16,730 nt of DNA from Planctomycetota bacterium (GTDB lineage Bacteria > Planctomycetota > UBA8108 > UBA1146): contig NZJA01000061.1 in assembly GCA_002691835.1 (NCBI GenBank), positions 1 to 16,730 on the forward strand. Direction: 5' to 3'. The notes below the pieces were generated by a model. That model had not been told where the DNA came from and ran no database searches. It saw only the letters and a program-made list of their open reading frames with translations. Below, in pieces: positions 1-8,313 of the stretch; position 1 is the stretch's first letter, and each line of letters starts with the position of its first letter. Both the position numbers and the translations under genes were made by a program.

Positions 1-725
1 CCCGCCTCAACAAGAAACTGATCTTCCCAAAGCATTCGCAGGGAACCATCAGCCCCTGGCTCCCCAAGAGCTTCCAACCATGATCCTCCCTGAGGAGCTG
101 CATCTCCTGACTGAAGGTTCGCTTCGACGTCCTTCCCAAGGGGGATGAACTTCGAAGCAGACTCCGGTACTTCAAATGCCCCGAAGCCGACCAAAATATC
201 TCCCTGAATCTCCATGGCATTGGGATCGGATGCCAAATTGTTGAGAAGATCAAAACTGGAATAAAACAGGATTCCGAGAATCCCTATGAAGACCAACGTT
301 TGCAGGGCTACAGAGCTCCCTGTAGCAACTTGGTCGCCACTGCTTCGACGGATGACCAAATCTCCACCCGCTGAAGAAGAAGTCACCTTTGGCGCAGCCC
401 CGGAGGCGGCTTTCTTCGAGGAAGCACTGGTCGCACCGGTAACGGTAAATGCTGTCGCCCCGATTCGAAATTGAACGCCATCTTTCAATTGAAGTTGCTT
501 CACTTTTTGACCATCGGAAACGATCCCGTTACTCGAATCCAGATCGGCAATGAACCAGCGGTCGCCCTTGGCAATCACCGCTGCGTGTTTACTGGAAACA
601 CTGCTCTCTGCGAGAACAATTTGGCAACCGGGATGCCGACCGATTAACAGCTTGTCAACCAACGGGACCGACTGATCACCATCAGAATTTCCGAACCTCA
701 ATTTCAGGTTCCCCTGGGAGCTCAT
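1..725 (-). CDS. FHA-domain membrane protein, C-terminus cut by the window edge
   Basis: Reading from ATG at 725-723 gives 241 codons with no stop before the window edge, so the end is missing. Residues 5-97 form an FHA phosphothreonine-binding domain, with GR at 29-30, the S-x-x-H pair S44/H47 and SSN-G at 64-67. A low-complexity Ala/Ser/Lys linker (about 98-137) leads to one hydrophobic segment (about 138-157), then an unrecognised polar region that should lie outside the cytoplasm. The start overlaps the stop of the upstream sigma-54 regulator gene as ATGA, implying translational coupling. From the family, FHA domains bind phosphothreonine proteins. I infer a membrane-anchored partner in a Ser/Thr phosphorylation pathway shared with the neighbouring regulator. 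No kinase gene is visible here. The FHA call is firm; the role is not. Confidence 0.85.
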   Translation of the reverse strand, partial: MSSQGNLKLRFGNSDGDQSVPLVDKLLIGRHPGCQIVLAESSVSSKHAAVIAKGDRWFIADLDSSNGIVSDGQKVKQLQLKDGVQFRIGATAFTVTGATSASSKKAASGAAPKVTSSSAGGDLVIRRSSGDQVATGSSVALQTLVFIGILGILFYSSFDLLNNLASDPNAMEIQGDILVGFGAFEVPESASKFIPLGKDVEANLQSGDAAPQGGSWLEALGEPGADGSLRMLWEDQFLVEA

Positions 726-2791
726 GATTCTTCGCCCTTCTCTTCAACACGCACAATTCGGTAGCGTTCTATTTTTTGATCTAAAGTGGGACGAGAAACA
801 CCCAGCAATCTTGCTGTCTGGCTTTTGTTCCACTCATTTTGTTCTAGAGTCGCAGAGATCACCTGCCGCTCAAGACTCTCTGTCGCTTCAGACACCAATT
901 CGCGAAGAGTTCCACGAAGCGGCTCACGCTGTTCTCCCGGTTTCTGTGACAGAACAGATGTTGAAATAATCTCGGGAAGGATCACCTCAGTCGAGAGCGC
1001 CACGAGGCGGTCAACTTCATTCTCAAGTTGTCGCACATTGCCGGGCCAAGGACTGTGGTAGAGAGCGTAGAGAGTTCTCGGATCAAGCACCGGCCTCTCT
1101 CTGCCTAATCTGGAGCAAGCACGATCAATAAAGAAATCCACCAACAGCGGAATATCTTCTCTTCGCTCCCTTAATGGAGGCAATTTGACGGTCAAAACAT
1201 TCAACCGGTAGTACAGGTCTTCCCTGAATCCGCCGGATCGGACCTGCTCTTCAATGTTTTGATTCGTCGCGGAAACAATCCTCACGTCTACCTTGACCAC
1301 ATCCCTTGAGCCCACCGGTCGGATTTCTCCATCCTCAAGAACCCTTAATAGTTTGGCCTGAAGATCAGGACTCATGTCGCCGATCTCGTCGAGGAAAAGA
1401 GTTCCTCCATCGGCCAGCTCAAAGAGACCTTTCTTGTCCCGGTGTGCTCCCGTAAAGGCTCCTTTGACGTGTCCGAAAAATTCACTTTCCAAAAGGTTCG
1501 CAGGAATCGCAGCGCAATTCTGCGAAACAAATGGCGAAGAGGCCCTATCGGAACCCTGATGCACGGCTTGCGCGATCAGCTCTTTTCCGGTGCCGCTCTC
1601 CCCCAAGATCAACACTGGCATATCCGTATGAATCACACGATCCAGCAACTCAAACACTGACATCATCACTGCGGATCGGGTCACGATTCGGTCATAAGAA
1701 TGCCTGAAATCTGGACGGGCACCTTTTTTCATCAACTCCCGAGCCTGCTCAGGCTCAACGTCCCGAGCCAGGAGCAATTCCTGAAGCTCCCTGTTGAGCT
1801 CCTCGACCTGCTGTCGAGCGGCCTGATGGGACAGTTGTCGACCTCTCAGCTCTTCAAAGAGACGGGCGTTTTCGATAAAGATGGAAGCCTGATCTGCAAG
1901 AAAACTCACGAATCTCAACGTTCCGGGGTGAAAAGTGTTCTTTTCAAAACGATTATCGATGTAGATCGCTCCGTGGACCTTGCCACGAATACGCAGGGGC
2001 ACACACATGACCGATTCTAATCGCAGATTCGCAATCGAAGCGGATGATGAAAAGCGCTCATCTTGACGTGCGTCCCCCGTCAACACTGGCTCACCTGAAT
2101 CGAGCACGCGTCGAGTAATCGATTGACTGACTTGAATGTGGGATTTCCGGATGACATCTCGATCGATGTTTCGCGATGCTGCGACCAGCAACTCGTCATC
2201 TTCCACAGTGATGAGAAATCCTCGTTCAGCACCAGAGATCTCGATGACATTCTGCAGGATCACTTCGTACAACTCTTCTGTGACAAGTATCGAGCAAAGA
2301 TCCCGAGATAGTTCCAAAAGGCGAATGAAGACCTCTCGCTCTTCGTGGATCCGAACTTCATCCGAAGAAGAGTCTTCAGCATCAGGCTCCAGGAAATACT
2401 CGGTATTAAGGGTGAGAGTATCCTCATGGGAATCGACCCTGGACAACTCTGCTGGAACCTGATCAAAGAAGATCCGTGTTTTTCCGATCTCGATTCGATC
2501 ACCTGAAACCAACGGCTGACGCCTGATCAGGATGCCGTTGACCATCGTTCCATTTCGGCTGCGCAGGTCCTCCAGATGCCAACGTCCCTGCACACACTCC
2601 AGTCGACAGTGTTGACGGGAGGCGCTGATATCGGAAATTTCGATCTCATTTTCCTTGGATCGACCGATAGAGATCCGAGAACCCGCCAAGGGGACCTCTC
2701 GATCCCCTGAAGAATCCTGAATAAACAGCTTATTCACAGGGCTTTCGGGGCGTGAAGAGGTATTCTTCTTGCCACGATCAGGGATTTCCAA
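722..2791 (-). CDS. FHA-GAF sigma-54-dependent transcriptional activator
   Basis: This 689-residue protein has four parts. An FHA domain (about 22-110) shows GR 43-44, S58, H61 and R79-N80-G81. A GAF sensor domain covers about 160-312 and is followed by a short coiled coil (about 313-345). The sigma-54 AAA+ ATPase spans about 365-600, with Walker A GESGTGKE at 397-404, the sigma-54 contact loop GAFTGA at 444-449, Walker B LFLDEIGD at 465-472 and GNVRQLEN at 584-591. A Fis-type helix-turn-helix lies at about 650-678. It has no receiver domain, so control is probably by phosphothreonine-dependent binding through FHA plus a GAF ligand, rather than by a histidine kinase. The start is TTG, 7 nt after GAGG; no in-frame ATG lies before the FHA core. 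Because GAFTGA is intact, it should be a true activator of sigma-54 promoters. Target genes are unknown. Confidence 0.95.
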   Translation of the reverse strand: MEIPDRGKKNTSSRPESPVNKLFIQDSSGDREVPLAGSRISIGRSKENEIEISDISASRQHCRLECVQGRWHLEDLRSRNGTMVNGILIRRQPLVSGDRIEIGKTRIFFDQVPAELSRVDSHEDTLTLNTEYFLEPDAEDSSSDEVRIHEEREVFIRLLELSRDLCSILVTEELYEVILQNVIEISGAERGFLITVEDDELLVAASRNIDRDVIRKSHIQVSQSITRRVLDSGEPVLTGDARQDERFSSSASIANLRLESVMCVPLRIRGKVHGAIYIDNRFEKNTFHPGTLRFVSFLADQASIFIENARLFEELRGRQLSHQAARQQVEELNRELQELLLARDVEPEQARELMKKGARPDFRHSYDRIVTRSAVMMSVFELLDRVIHTDMPVLILGESGTGKELIAQAVHQGSDRASSPFVSQNCAAIPANLLESEFFGHVKGAFTGAHRDKKGLFELADGGTLFLDEIGDMSPDLQAKLLRVLEDGEIRPVGSRDVVKVDVRIVSATNQNIEEQVRSGGFREDLYYRLNVLTVKLPPLRERREDIPLLVDFFIDRACSRLGRERPVLDPRTLYALYHSPWPGNVRQLENEVDRLVALSTEVILPEIISTSVLSQKPGEQREPLRGTLRELVSEATESLERQVISATLEQNEWNKSQTARLLGVSRPTLDQKIERYRIVRVEEKGEES

Positions 2792-2853
2792 CGGATTTCC
2801 TCACACTCAAAACAGGGCTTTGGGATCTCATCATCCTCACCGATGATCCCCTT

Positions 2854-2873
2854 CTGTAAAGAACATTTTACAG
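2854..2873. promoter_or_regulatory. Perfect 7-bp dyad upstream of the sigma-54 regulator gene
   Basis: CTGTAAA (2854-2860) and TTTACAG (2867-2873) form a perfect inverted repeat around a 6-base spacer. On the minus strand it contains TAAAAT (2870-2865), a 5-of-6 match to a -10 box, but I see no convincing -35 at the right distance. It lies 63 bases before the TTG start of the regulator gene. There is no T-run after it on the minus strand, so it does not look like an intrinsic terminator for dacB. An operator covering a promoter is possible but unproven. A second overlapping dyad, GGGATC/GATCCC, sits at 2822-2827 and 2845-2850. Confidence 0.35.
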
Positions 2874-2881
2874 GGGGGTGC

Positions 2882-2911
2882 CGTATCTGGACCCTCACGT
2901 CCTGATATACG
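2882..2911 (-). other. Stem-loop just downstream of dacB
   Basis: On the minus strand the transcript can pair CGTAT with ATACG at the outer ends and GGAC with GTCC inside, with a small internal loop and a 6-base apical loop. It lies 14 bases after the dacB stop codon. No U-rich tail follows, so it may stabilise the 3' end of the dacB message or act as a weak or factor-assisted terminator rather than a standard intrinsic one. Confidence 0.35.
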
Positions 2912-2925
2912 AATCCGGAGGCGGC

Positions 2926-4434
2926 TTAGTTCCCTGAAAATCTCTTCGAGAGGAGTTCCAGAGCGCGGTCTTGCCACTGCCTCGCAACAGAGGCAGACCC
3001 CTGCTTCCGATTGCAGATGAACGCAAAGGTCATCATCTCCCCTGACCCCTCACCTTGCAGCAATCCGGTCAAACTTGAGACTCCAGTCAGGGTTCCCGTT
3101 TTCGCCAGAATTTTCCCGCGGACAGAATTCGACTTCAGCCTTTTCTTTAATGTTCCATCGACCCCGCTGACCGCCAGGCTGGTGAAGAGCTGATCTCCCC
3201 AATCACACTCCAATGACCATTTCATCAACTGTTGCAAAAAAGCAGTGGTGAGGCGATTTTTTCGGGAGAGACCAGAACCATCCCGGAAAACCAGTGGTTG
3301 TGAATTCGGGAATCGATCTCCAGACCACTCCCGGATGACTTTTCCAGCCGTCAAAAAATCACCCTTGTGACCCTTCTCTTTTCCAATGATTCGAAAAATG
3401 GAATCAGCGTAAAGATTCTGGCTGTTTTTCAGAAGAACGGGCAATCGGGATTTCAGGGTGTGAGAGATTCTTGCCAGAACCCGCGATTCAACGCTGTCAG
3501 AATATTCGCCGCCTGTAATCGTCAACCCCGACTCACTGAGAATCTGACTGAATGCGCCTATAAAATTAGATGCCGGATCAGGAACAGAAACATGAAACTT
3601 CTGAGGTCCAGATTTCGCAAGAAACGATCCCGAGACGACCACCTCCCAACTCATCCCTTTACGATCCATTCGGATCAGATGCTTCTTCGAATCGCTCACT
3701 GGTTTTAGGCGATTGACGATGCTTGCAAGAGGTTGGAAAGGCCTCATCTCCAACTGGACCCGATCTCCACTGACCGGCCCAACGATCAGGTCGAGACAGT
3801 TATCATTCAGATTCAAAGCACCAGAAGGTGCGTAGTACCATTGCTGAGCAGAACCAGAAGGCCAATCCGTGTGAAACCCAGGCCCGGAGAAGTAGCGAAC
3901 ATCCGCAAGAATCTTGCCAGCAATCGATGAGATGCCCTGATCTTTGATCAGCCCGATCCATGGACGAAGTTCCCAAAGGACATCTTCAGTATCCTCTCGA
4001 CCCACGATAGCTGGATCTCCCCTGCCGACGATTCTCAAATTCCCCTGAAGGACTCCGTCTTCGACTGCGCCATCTGCAACAAGATCAGTCATTAGAGAAA
4101 AATCAGGCCCCAATAAATCCAGAGCGGCAGCTGCAACGACAACCTTCATCGTGGATGCCGGGATCATCAACTCATTGGATCGATGCGAAACCAACCCGAC
4201 ACCTGGAACATCCAATGCGAAGGAAACCTCAGATTTTTTAAGTTTCAATTTTGTAGCGATGTCCAGAAGGGACTTTCGTATCTGGTCCGCTTCTACACTC
4301 TCTTCGGTTGCGACCAGAGCCCAACCAGCAGAAGAAAAAGAGAAGAAACAGAACACCAGGACCAACAGAAGAGCTTTAGTTCTGCCCCTCCAAAAAAGGT
4401 CCTTAAGGTACTGAATCCGAAGCGATGGCAACAT
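2926..4434 (-). CDS. dacB: D-alanyl-D-alanine carboxypeptidase/endopeptidase (PBP4 type, family S13)
   Basis: This 502-residue penicillin-binding protein should act in the periplasm, removing the terminal D-Ala from peptidoglycan stem peptides or cutting D-Ala-meso-DAP cross-links. The three serine-acyltransferase motifs are present: S94-T-M-K97 (nucleophile Ser94), S338-Q-N340, and K445-T-G447. The S13-typical stretch DGSGLSRKNRL is at 384-394. A basic N-terminus followed by a hydrophobic run (about 21-40) looks like a signal peptide, possibly uncleaved. The long insertion between the first two motifs is normal for this family. ATG at 4434 has GGGAG six bases upstream. It is transcribed divergently from the plus-strand gene at 4544 across a 109-bp spacer. 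The D-Ala-containing peptides it releases could in principle feed the dipeptidase encoded about 1.4 kb away, but that is only inference. Confidence 0.93.
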   Translation of the reverse strand: MLPSLRIQYLKDLFWRGRTKALLLVLVFCFFSFSSAGWALVATEESVEADQIRKSLLDIATKLKLKKSEVSFALDVPGVGLVSHRSNELMIPASTMKVVVAAAALDLLGPDFSLMTDLVADGAVEDGVLQGNLRIVGRGDPAIVGREDTEDVLWELRPWIGLIKDQGISSIAGKILADVRYFSGPGFHTDWPSGSAQQWYYAPSGALNLNDNCLDLIVGPVSGDRVQLEMRPFQPLASIVNRLKPVSDSKKHLIRMDRKGMSWEVVVSGSFLAKSGPQKFHVSVPDPASNFIGAFSQILSESGLTITGGEYSDSVESRVLARISHTLKSRLPVLLKNSQNLYADSIFRIIGKEKGHKGDFLTAGKVIREWSGDRFPNSQPLVFRDGSGLSRKNRLTTAFLQQLMKWSLECDWGDQLFTSLAVSGVDGTLKKRLKSNSVRGKILAKTGTLTGVSSLTGLLQGEGSGEMMTFAFICNRKQGSASVARQWQDRALELLSKRFSGN

Positions 4435-4446
4435 TGGTAACTCCCA

Positions 4447-4469
4447 CTAGATCATTCACTGAAATCTAG
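4447..4469. promoter_or_regulatory. Imperfect palindrome in a divergent promoter region
   Basis: CTAGAT (4447-4452) and ATCTAG (4464-4469) are perfect inverted arms. Inside them TTCA and TGAA (4455-4458, 4460-4463) form a second inverted pair around one base, so most of the 23-bp segment is palindromic apart from a 2-base offset. It lies 13 bases upstream of dacB, between two divergent genes. It could be an operator or a stem in the dacB leader. Promoter boxes on either side (for example TTGCCC 4494-4499 and TACGAT 4516-4521, 16 apart, for the plus-strand gene) are only 4-of-6 matches. Confidence 0.3.
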
Positions 4470-4543
4470 AGCCTCTTAACACAAAAGACAAGCTTGCCCA
4501 TCAAATCAGAACGCCTACGATAAAGATCTGGGGGAGCAACAAA

Positions 4544-5794
4544 ATGCCAAAGCCCAAACGCAACAATCCAGCCAAAGGCAAAACGCGATCCAGAGCCGCG
4601 GAATCAATTCATCGACGCTTGCAAGGCTTGGTCAAATCTCTCCTGGATCGGGATGGAAGCGAAGCGATTTCAGGTTTACCTGATGTGGTCGAACTCAATC
4701 TTCATGTACCCGTACAACTCAAAACGGATGACCCCCACCTTTCACAAAAGTTTGCCCAAAATCTCGTTCAACAAATCGAAGCCCTGCGTACTGAGGGTGA
4801 AATTGAAGTTCATGGCCATCGATCAGGACATGTTCATTGCTATTGGTGCCAGCAACCAGACTGCGAACATTCCGTTCCGATAGACGGGCATACGGTCCTC
4901 TCAGGTTGGTCTGCCACTGGATTACCCTTATGGAAAAACTTAACCAACCATCTTTTGGCAGAAGCCCCTGAACTGTTAGATCACATACACGGCGACACGA
5001 TCAGCCCGCTGGCTCTCCTCGTAGACGGCACAGACCTTTTGGCAGAAGTCTTGCCGCAATATCTGGAGGGGACAACGTTCGCACATCCGCTGGCAGGCCT
5101 GATTGTCGGAGGCTTCCCCCTACAACTTCCAAATCATGAGATGGACCATCTGGCATTAACCGCACTGATTCTGGAAACAAGAACGGCAAAGGGGACTCCC
5201 AAATACCGCTGGAACTTTATCGCTACTCCACCAAAACCGTTTCACTTGGCGACACTTCTGGGTCAAGAGGACACTTCTCCATTGGCACGTTGGATCTCTG
5301 TACTTCGGACGATGCTGGTTGGAGTCCAGGAAGAAATTGAACATCGGGCTCGTGAAGGCAAAAGAATGCCTATGAAGGAATGTCGTCAGAAAGTTTTCAA
5401 AATGCTATCGGAAGCACAGTCCATTTTGGGAACATTCAATCGACGCCAAGATCGTAAAACCCAGCATGCCCAAGAAAGATCTAACGATCCCAATCGACCC
5501 ACATCAGCAGCCATCGCAGACGTGCTCGCATCAAAACGAAAAGATGTGTTCTTTGACCAGCGTGAATCCACGGTCATCGTTCGCGGACCCAGCGGAAGAG
5601 TCCATGTCTTCACCCAAAACGGAATACATGTCACCAGTGCACGCTATAGCCCCGACTCCATTCTTCTCAGAATCCAACGAAAACGTTGGGTATCGATGGA
5701 GGACTCCGATTACCTCAGATTTCACGAAGAGATCCACCAACGACTCGACCAAAATAGAGATGAAGCGGATGGTCGCAATCTGGGCAATGCCTGA
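4544..5794 (+). CDS. Protein of unknown function with a CxxC-x4-CxH cluster
   Basis: This is the only plus-strand gene in the window, 416 residues, and I do not recognise its family. The start ATG is well supported by GGGGGAG (4530-4536) seven bases upstream. The N-terminus (1-30) is strongly basic. At 96-109 there is H-V-H-C-Y-W-C-Q-Q-P-D-C-E-H, giving C99, C102, C107 and H109, a plausible zinc site that loosely recalls SWIM-type spacing (CxC...CxH) without matching it. A mixed alpha/beta region follows. Residues about 290-330 are charged and poor in hydrophobics, a likely linker. A C-terminal block (about 335-410) contains beta-rich stretches such as VIVRGPSGRVHVF. It has no signal peptide or membrane segment, so it should be cytoplasmic. 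A nucleic-acid-binding role is possible from the basic ends and metal cluster, but nothing proves it. Confidence 0.85.
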   Translation: MPKPKRNNPAKGKTRSRAAESIHRRLQGLVKSLLDRDGSEAISGLPDVVELNLHVPVQLKTDDPHLSQKFAQNLVQQIEALRTEGEIEVHGHRSGHVHCYWCQQPDCEHSVPIDGHTVLSGWSATGLPLWKNLTNHLLAEAPELLDHIHGDTISPLALLVDGTDLLAEVLPQYLEGTTFAHPLAGLIVGGFPLQLPNHEMDHLALTALILETRTAKGTPKYRWNFIATPPKPFHLATLLGQEDTSPLARWISVLRTMLVGVQEEIEHRAREGKRMPMKECRQKVFKMLSEAQSILGTFNRRQDRKTQHAQERSNDPNRPTSAAIADVLASKRKDVFFDQRESTVIVRGPSGRVHVFTQNGIHVTSARYSPDSILLRIQRKRWVSMEDSDYLRFHEEIHQRLDQNRDEADGRNLGNA

Positions 5795-5801
5795 TCAATC
5801 G

Positions 5802-6725
5802 CTAGCGGGCCCAAGTTTTCCAGAATCGGATGAAGTTTTCACCGAGAACTCCATCCGCTCGATCAGGATCTGATTTGGATATCTTCTCCCATAATTGATC
5901 CATGTCTCGGTAGTCACGGAAGCCAGACATCGTTTCTGGAATACCATCAAGATCAGTTCCCAGGCAAACTCTGTCCGCACCAAGAAGCGATTCAACATGA
6001 GAGACATGCTGCTCAAATGTCATCATGGAAGCTTCAGATCCCAAAAACGGCGGAAAAGCATTAATGCCAACGACTGATTGGCAGTGGGCCAAGATTTTCA
6101 GAATATCGTCGTCGATATTCCTCACGTGGTCATGAATTTTACGCGCGTTTGAATGCGTCGCTATCACAACCGCACCCATATCACAGAGGTCACGAACCCC
6201 TTGTGGATTCAAATGGGAGATATCGATTGCCCAGCCCAAAGATATCGCTTCTCGAACCACTTCTTTGCCAAGTGAAGTCAGACCCTCGCCTGAATCCTCA
6301 TGGCAACCCTGTGCTAATTCATTGGCACCATTCCATACCAGGCCAAAGATTCGAACCCCTCTTTCATGAAGAGATTCCAATCTTGAGACATCCCCCTCAA
6401 GGGCGATCCCATTTTCAATCGTGGTCAACATACCTGAAGTTCCTGCTGGCAGACTCTCCAGGTCATCAGGGTGAGCCACCACTCGGAAGGGTTCCTCAGG
6501 ATCGGCATGAAGACGATCTCTCGCATCCAATAGACTTAAACAATGCTCCCACGGTTGATCATGTCCATCGATCGTAAAGATTGCCGTTCCTAAAAGGGAG
6601 ATTCTCCCGACCGCACAGCGCTCAGCATCCACATGAAAATCTTCACGTTGTGGAGCCAAGCCACCCCCACGTTCAGCCAGTAAGGAAAGAGTATCCACAT
6701 GTAAATCCACTCTGCGTGCTGTCAT
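5802..6725 (-). CDS. Membrane-dipeptidase-like zinc dipeptidase (family M19)
   Basis: Using ATG at 6725 gives 307 residues. A longer reading from TTG at 6758 adds 11 residues inside the upstream gene and is less likely. Family M19 enzymes use two zincs to cut dipeptides, often with a D-residue at the C-terminal side. The ligands are all visible: H9-x-D11, E104 in TIENG, H171 in ISHL, H191 in THSNAR, and the Asp of GTDLDG (about 258). Despite the family name, there is no signal peptide or anchor, so it should be cytoplasmic. The start overlaps the stop of the amidohydrolase gene as ATGA, indicating coupled translation and probably a joint role in small-peptide or N-acyl amino-acid breakdown. 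It ends 7 bases from the convergent unknown gene. The family is clear; the substrate is not. Confidence 0.92.
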   Translation of the reverse strand: MTARRVDLHVDTLSLLAERGGGLAPQREDFHVDAERCAVGRISLLGTAIFTIDGHDQPWEHCLSLLDARDRLHADPEEPFRVVAHPDDLESLPAGTSGMLTTIENGIALEGDVSRLESLHERGVRIFGLVWNGANELAQGCHEDSGEGLTSLGKEVVREAISLGWAIDISHLNPQGVRDLCDMGAVVIATHSNARKIHDHVRNIDDDILKILAHCQSVVGINAFPPFLGSEASMMTFEQHVSHVESLLGADRVCLGTDLDGIPETMSGFRDYRDMDQLWEKISKSDPDRADGVLGENFIRFWKTWAR

Positions 6726-8233
6726 AGACCCAGTGCGCCTTCCCCTGTGAGCCGCCAATCTCCCTGCGAATAAACCTGAACAAGCCCTGCGTTACTCATA
6801 CTGGAAATTTTTTCAGGGTGAGACTCAAGCACCTGGAAATCAGCTTGCGATCCTGGGTCAAGAGTTCCGTATCCATTTGCAAGATAATTGGCCTCAGCAG
6901 CTCCTGCAGTTTTTGAATAAAAAGCCTCCTGGAATGAAACCACCTGATGCTCTCCCTCGGCGGAACCCAATCCATGGCGATCTTTTCGATCGCAGGCAAC
7001 ACGAAGATCAGCCCAAGGATCGAGAACCTCAATCGGAGCATCTGTTCCACTGATCACAGGAACTCCATGATCCAAGAGTTCACGAAATGGTATTGCGTGA
7101 TCAGCTCGTGAGCCCCAACGACTTCGAAGAATATTTCGATCTTCAAAGAGATGGCAGGGTTGAAGCGATGCGACTGCTTCGCTCTTCAAAAGATCTTCCA
7201 TATCGGCAGGATCCAATAACTGCAGATGCTCGATACGGTCTTTAATCAAAACATTGGAAGATCTCGATGATTGAGCGATTCTTATTGCGCGAATTGCTTC
7301 TCGTACAGCGTCATCCCCGATGGCATGCAATGCGAGCCCCCAACCTCTCGCACCAGCTTCGCGAGCAGTCGCAGCGAGCGAATCTCCAAATCGTCTCTTT
7401 ACACCACGATTTCCGGGATCATCTGAATAATCACTCTTCAGCCATGCAGTTCGAGAACCCAGAGTTCCATCGACAAATATCTTCACCCAACGAACTGCAA
7501 AGTCATCACCAGGATTTCCTATGGGGAAATCGGCAACTGACGAGCCTGCGAGAAATTCTTCTTCTGGAAGACCATGACGAACAGTGACGCCAAACTGACC
7601 CGGTCTATTTTTCACAAATGCTTCGATCGACTCACCACGATCGAATGTTGTCGCTGCCGTAATCCCATGCCTGATCAATCGTCGACATGCACCTGGAACG
7701 TCGGATTCTGGAGAAGATTTGACCAAGTTCCATGCCGCTTCAGCTTCTTCTTCAACCAATATCCCTGAATGGTCAGCTCCCTTTTGGAGCTTTACCAGAA
7801 TAGGAGAGTTCACCAACACCCGGTGAAAGTCTGCATTCCATAACAGCACTTCCTGATGAGGAAACAAATCATCCAGGTACTGAGCAGGATTGGGAAACAT
7901 CAAATCGGGGACAGGATCTCGCCAACCATGGCCCACCAGAGGTCCAGAAGAAGGTCGATTCTCCTGCAACGCTCGAAAAACTCCATCCAGATTCAAGCCT
8001 GACAAATCGATCTGCTTTGAATGTTGCTCCGTATAGAGCAGGTGCAAATGGCTATCGATAAAGGCAGGGGCGAGCCAACGCTCTTCCAGGTCTATGACAT
8101 GATCGACCCCCTCACGAGGGGAGCCTCCTGTGGGATACCATCGAACGACTTTGCCATTCTCCAATAGGACATCGAAGAGCTCAGCCCCCCCAGAGGGATA
8201 TCTTTTTACGGAAACGATCAATAACCGAGCCAT
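6722..8233 (-). CDS. YtcJ-type metal-dependent amidohydrolase (Amidohydro_3 family)
   Basis: This 503-residue protein has the amidohydrolase layout: a small N-terminal beta domain, then a TIM barrel, then the returning beta strands. Metal-site features in order are H62-L-H64 in DSHLHL, K251 in KIFVDGTLGSR (candidate carboxylated lysine), H303 in LHAIGD, H336 in RIEHLQ and D398 in SGTDAPIE. This order matches YtcJ-like enzymes, whose natural substrates are mostly unknown and may include N-substituted amino acids. No export signal is seen. ATG at 8233 has AGGAAAG seven bases upstream. The gene starts only 23 bases after the T-run of the pnp terminator, so its promoter must overlap that terminator or it depends on read-through. 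It is ATGA-coupled to the M19 dipeptidase gene. Confidence 0.92.
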   Translation of the reverse strand: MARLLIVSVKRYPSGGAELFDVLLENGKVVRWYPTGGSPREGVDHVIDLEERWLAPAFIDSHLHLLYTEQHSKQIDLSGLNLDGVFRALQENRPSSGPLVGHGWRDPVPDLMFPNPAQYLDDLFPHQEVLLWNADFHRVLVNSPILVKLQKGADHSGILVEEEAEAAWNLVKSSPESDVPGACRRLIRHGITAATTFDRGESIEAFVKNRPGQFGVTVRHGLPEEEFLAGSSVADFPIGNPGDDFAVRWVKIFVDGTLGSRTAWLKSDYSDDPGNRGVKRRFGDSLAATAREAGARGWGLALHAIGDDAVREAIRAIRIAQSSRSSNVLIKDRIEHLQLLDPADMEDLLKSEAVASLQPCHLFEDRNILRSRWGSRADHAIPFRELLDHGVPVISGTDAPIEVLDPWADLRVACDRKDRHGLGSAEGEHQVVSFQEAFYSKTAGAAEANYLANGYGTLDPGSQADFQVLESHPEKISSMSNAGLVQVYSQGDWRLTGEGALGL

Positions 8234-8256
8234 ATCAACTTTCCTAAAATTGCATC

Positions 8257-8289
8257 AAAAAAAGGGGCAACCCGTTCAGGATTGCCCCT
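8257..8289 (-). terminator. Intrinsic terminator of rpsO-pnp
   Basis: On the minus strand AGGGGCAA (8289-8282) pairs perfectly with TTGCCCCT (8270-8263) across an 11-base loop, followed by a run of seven T (8263-8257). It begins 24 bases after the pnp stop codon. This is a textbook rho-independent terminator. Confidence 0.92.
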
Positions 8290-8313
8290 CTTGATCATCA
8301 AATCAATAGTCGA

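Noticed and set aside
2855..2890. Sigma-54 promoter before the regulator gene
   Set aside because: GGCAC is present near 2880, but the GC element required 10 bases later is missing.
5795..5801. Shared bidirectional terminator between the convergent genes
   Set aside because: Only 7 bases separate the stops, and I see no strong stem with T-runs in the flanking coding sequence.
6726..6758. Longer dipeptidase start at TTG 6758
   Set aside because: The ATG at 6725 overlaps the upstream stop as ATGA and is followed directly by the conserved HxD region.
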